NCBI GenBank assembly: GCA_036259475.1
Contig: DATABS010000013.1
Location: forward strand, 1 to 64,000
Direction of reading: 5' to 3'
DNA length: 64,000 bases
DNA from: ZC4RG17 sp036259475
Lineage (GTDB): Bacteria; Actinomycetota; Acidimicrobiia; Spongiisociales; ZC4RG35
How positions within the stretch are numbered: position 1 is the stretch's first letter; every line of letters starts with the position of its first letter. The notes below the pieces were generated by a model. That model saw nothing but the letters and a program-made list of their open reading frames with translations. It was not told where the DNA came from and searched no databases. Shown here piece by piece: positions 61,769 to 64,000 of the stretch. A program made the position numbers and the translations under genes.

Positions 61769-63321
61769 CCGACACCGCTCTGCCGGGGACACCGGCACCC
61801 CGCCCGGTGCCGATGTCGCACCGAGAGATCCTCCTCGTCTTCGTCAGCCTCATGTTGGGGATGTTCCTCGCCTCTCTCGACCAGACGATCGTCGCCACCG
61901 CCTTGCCGACGATCGTCGGCGAGCTGGGGGGCCTCGAGCACCTTTCTTGGGTCGTCACCGCCTATCTAGTCACTTCCACGGCCAGCGCTCCTCTCTACGG
62001 AAAGCTGTCCGACCTCTACGGCCGCAAGATCATGTTCCAGGCGGCGATCGCCATCTTCCTGCTCGGTTCGGTCCTCTCCGGCCTCTCCCAGTCGATGGGC
62101 CAGCTCATCGCCTTTCGGGCCGTCCAGGGCATCGGGGCCGGCGGGCTGATCGTCATGGCCTTGACGATCATCGGCGACGTCCTGTCTCCGCGCGAGCGCG
62201 GGAAATATCAGGGATACATGGGGTCGGTCTTCGCCGTGTCATCCGTCGGCGGTCCCTTGCTCGGTGGCTTCTTCGTCGACAACCTGGACTGGCGCTGGGT
62301 CTTTTACATCAATCTGCCCGTCGGGCTGGTGGCCCTGGCTGCCACCGCCCGGTTCCTCCACCTCCCCACTCGCCGCCGGGAGCACCGCATCGACTATCCG
62401 GGCGCGATGCTGCTCGTTTCTGGGGTGAGCGCAGCCCTGCTGGTCATGGTGTGGGGCGGCAGCGAATACGCCTGGACGTCACCTTTGATCATCGCTCTGG
62501 GGGGAGCAGCCGTCCTGCTGCTCTCACTCTTCCTGGCGCAGGAGCGACGGGCCGAGGAGCCGATCCTCCCCCTTCGCCTGTTCCGGAACAAGGTGTTCAG
62601 CATCACATCGGCTGCCGGCTTCATCATGGGTGTCGCCATGTTCGGAGGGATCATCTTCCTGCCGCTGTTCCTGCAGGTCGTGACAGGGGTCAGCGCCACC
62701 CAATCCGGCCTCTTGCTCGTTCCTCTCATGGCCGGGATCCTCACTACCTCCATCGTCTCCGGGCGACGCATCAGCCACCACGGACGCTACAAGCGTTATC
62801 CCATCGCGGGGATGATGCTCACCACCGTCGGCCTCTATCTGCTCTCCACCATGGATCCGGACACCGGCGTCGTTCTCGCCTCTGTCTACATGGTGATCTT
62901 CGGCAGCGGACTGGGACTGGTGATGCAGGTGCTCGTCATCGCCGTCCAGAACGCGGTCGATGTGACCGACCTGGGTGCCGCCACCTCCGCCACCACCTTC
63001 TTCCGCTCGCTCGGAGGCTCCTTCGGCACGGCGCTCTTCGGTGCCGTCCTTTCCGCCCGCCTCACCTCCGAGATCGCCACCCGCCTGCCCGACGTCTCGG
63101 GTACCGTCCCGGTGAGCCAGCTCACCGGTAGTCCCGCTCTCCTGGCCCAGCTTCCCGAGCACATCCGCGGTCCGCTGATCGAAAGCTTCTCGGTGTCGAT
63201 CACCGACGTGTTCCTCGTCGGAATCCCTTTCGCCTTGGCGGCCCTGGTCCTCGTGATCTGGCTGCCCGAGCTGCCCCTGCGCGACACGGCCCATGTGGGC
63301 GGAGCGCCCACCGAGCTCTGA
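61765..63321 (+). CDS. MFS transporter, DHA2 (14-helix) drug:H+ antiporter type
   Basis: A 518-residue transporter with about 14 helices. Motif A GKLSDLYGRK (~72), motif C-like SSVGGPLLGGFFVD and LDQTIVATALPTIVGEL (the DHA2 signature in helix 1) are present. Exported substrates in this family include antibiotics and dyes; the specific one is not evident. Translationally coupled to the MarR gene. Confidence 0.92.
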   Translation: MTDTALPGTPAPRPVPMSHREILLVFVSLMLGMFLASLDQTIVATALPTIVGELGGLEHLSWVVTAYLVTSTASAPLYGKLSDLYGRKIMFQAAIAIFLLGSVLSGLSQSMGQLIAFRAVQGIGAGGLIVMALTIIGDVLSPRERGKYQGYMGSVFAVSSVGGPLLGGFFVDNLDWRWVFYINLPVGLVALAATARFLHLPTRRREHRIDYPGAMLLVSGVSAALLVMVWGGSEYAWTSPLIIALGGAAVLLLSLFLAQERRAEEPILPLRLFRNKVFSITSAAGFIMGVAMFGGIIFLPLFLQVVTGVSATQSGLLLVPLMAGILTTSIVSGRRISHHGRYKRYPIAGMMLTTVGLYLLSTMDPDTGVVLASVYMVIFGSGLGLVMQVLVIAVQNAVDVTDLGAATSATTFFRSLGGSFGTALFGAVLSARLTSEIATRLPDVSGTVPVSQLTGSPALLAQLPEHIRGPLIESFSVSITDVFLVGIPFALAALVLVIWLPELPLRDTAHVGGAPTEL

Positions 63322-63364
63322 CCCCCTTTCCAGTTGCGAGCTCCTGTTCGCTACGTTGAGCACC

Positions 63365-63745
63365 GTGGATCGCTACCAGGACGTCGTGGAGACCCAGATC
63401 CGGGAGGCATTGGAGCGGGGCGATTTCGATGATTTGCCGGGAACCGGACAACCTCTGAACTTGAAGGACGAAGGACCGGCTTGGTGGGCTCGGCGCAAGA
63501 TCGAGCAGATCAAGGCGGAAGACCGGATCACCGAGATAGCCCGGGAACTCCAAGACCAGATCGATCAGATGTGGTCGCTTCCTGACGAAGAGTCGGTCTC
63601 CGAAGCCGCGGCGGATCTGAACCAACGCATCGAGGCGCTCAACAGCCAGCTTCCCGGTGATGCCGCCATCCCCGTGATCGACCCGGCCGAAGCAACTCGC
63701 ACTTGGCGGAGCATGTTCCGAATCCGACAGCGACCTACGAACTGA
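63365..63745 (+). CDS. DUF1992 (DnaJ-homologue subfamily C member 28-like) protein
   Basis: A 126-residue protein. IREALERGDFDDLPGTGQPLNL is the family core (E-G-x-F-D-x-L-P-G-x-G-x-P-L), followed by WWARRKIEQIKAE. Function unknown; often described as a J-protein relative without a J domain. GTG 63365 chosen because the family begins just before this core. Confidence 0.85.
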   Translation: MDRYQDVVETQIREALERGDFDDLPGTGQPLNLKDEGPAWWARRKIEQIKAEDRITEIARELQDQIDQMWSLPDEESVSEAAADLNQRIEALNSQLPGDAAIPVIDPAEATRTWRSMFRIRQRPTN

Positions 63746-63782
63746 CGTCACCGACACGGCGTGCGTGCCATCCTGCCTGCGC

Positions 63783-64000
63783 ATGGATGGCAGTTACGAC
63801 GTGATCGTGATCGGCGCCGGCGCCGCAGGTGAGAATGCGGCGGCTGCCGCCGCCCGAGGGGGCCTCGACGTCGCCATCGTGGAACGCGACCTCGCCGGCG
63901 GCGAATGCTCCTACTGGGCTTGCATGCCGTCGAAGACGCTGCTCAATCCCGGCAAGGTGCTCGAGGTGGCCCGACGGGCGCCAGGAGCCTCCGCCTCGGT
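63783..64000 (+). CDS. Pyridine nucleotide-disulfide oxidoreductase, N-terminal part (cut by window end)
   Basis: The first 72 residues of a class I flavoprotein disulfide reductase (dihydrolipoamide dehydrogenase / mercuric reductase group). VIVIGAGAAGENAA is the FAD fold, and GGECSYWACMPSKTLL is the redox-active disulfide, here Cys-x4-Cys. The GGEC/WA variant is typical of actinobacterial NAD(P)/FAD oxidoreductases of uncertain substrate. The rest lies beyond the window. Confidence 0.88.
   Translation, partial: MDGSYDVIVIGAGAAGENAAAAAARGGLDVAIVERDLAGGECSYWACMPSKTLLNPGKVLEVARRAPGASAS

Overview
The window is GC-rich, densely coded actinobacterial DNA. F420-type LLM oxidoreductase, PriA-type HisA, an actinobacterial SOS box, GTG starts and ATGA/GTGA overlaps all fit Actinomycetota. 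The S-layer-homology repeats with the motif GCNPPxNDRF suggest class Acidimicrobiia or a near relative; this is an inference from motif memory, not from a search. I saw no tRNA, 5S/16S/23S rRNA or CRISPR array.

Layout. 1-3000: a broken NADH dehydrogenase-like gene, a NYN nuclease and a frameshifted SLH gene, all minus. 2950-12250: branched-chain amino acid block, with a Leu/Val/Ile leader peptide and attenuator, ilvBNC, leuA, two CBS-domain membrane proteins and leuB. 12400-20800 (minus): pyrophosphatase, tricorn-type protease, osmoprotectant ABC transporter, CBS protein. 20900-27250: three-gene transhydrogenase, nitroreductase, a sigma factor with its DUF5667-like neighbour, an SpoU methyltransferase and a small zinc-ribbon protein. 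27500-31200: an SOS-controlled exonuclease/GIY-YIG repair protein and a CDC48-like AAA ATPase. 32100-37950: histidine biosynthesis with a divergent hisA and a TrpR-like regulator. 38000-45900: ArsR-type regulator diverging from a complete System I cytochrome c maturation operon. 46900-51900 (minus): Fur-family regulator, thioredoxin-like lipoprotein, nickel-type ECF transporter and a degenerate hydrolase. 52000-54600: holin-like protein, trpD, aquaporin. 54696-55057: RNase P RNA. 55030-59694: DNA bounded by two copies of the rnpB 3' end, taken as an integrated element. 59700-64000: small membrane protein, secreted metalloprotease, MarR/MFS efflux pair, DUF1992 protein and a partial flavoprotein.

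The most interesting locus is 50817-51913. The thioredoxin-like lipoprotein has an in-frame UGA exactly where the first active-site cysteine should be (W-UGA-P-T-C), followed by a strong hairpin with bacterial SECIS geometry. It is a candidate UxxC selenoprotein. It sits between a Fur-family regulator and a nickel transporter whose upstream palindrome matches the Nur box. The second main signal is the duplicated 3' end of rnpB, marking a ~4.6 kb insertion with an HNH nuclease, a degraded phage-like gene and a cupredoxin/membrane-sensor pair.

Several genes are interrupted: in-frame TAA at 159 and 25377, a 1-bp deletion near 2411, and an AUA in place of a start at 8624. Either the genome carries fresh lesions or the assembly has residual errors. 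This caution applies to the UGA as well, though its position on the catalytic cysteine argues for recoding.
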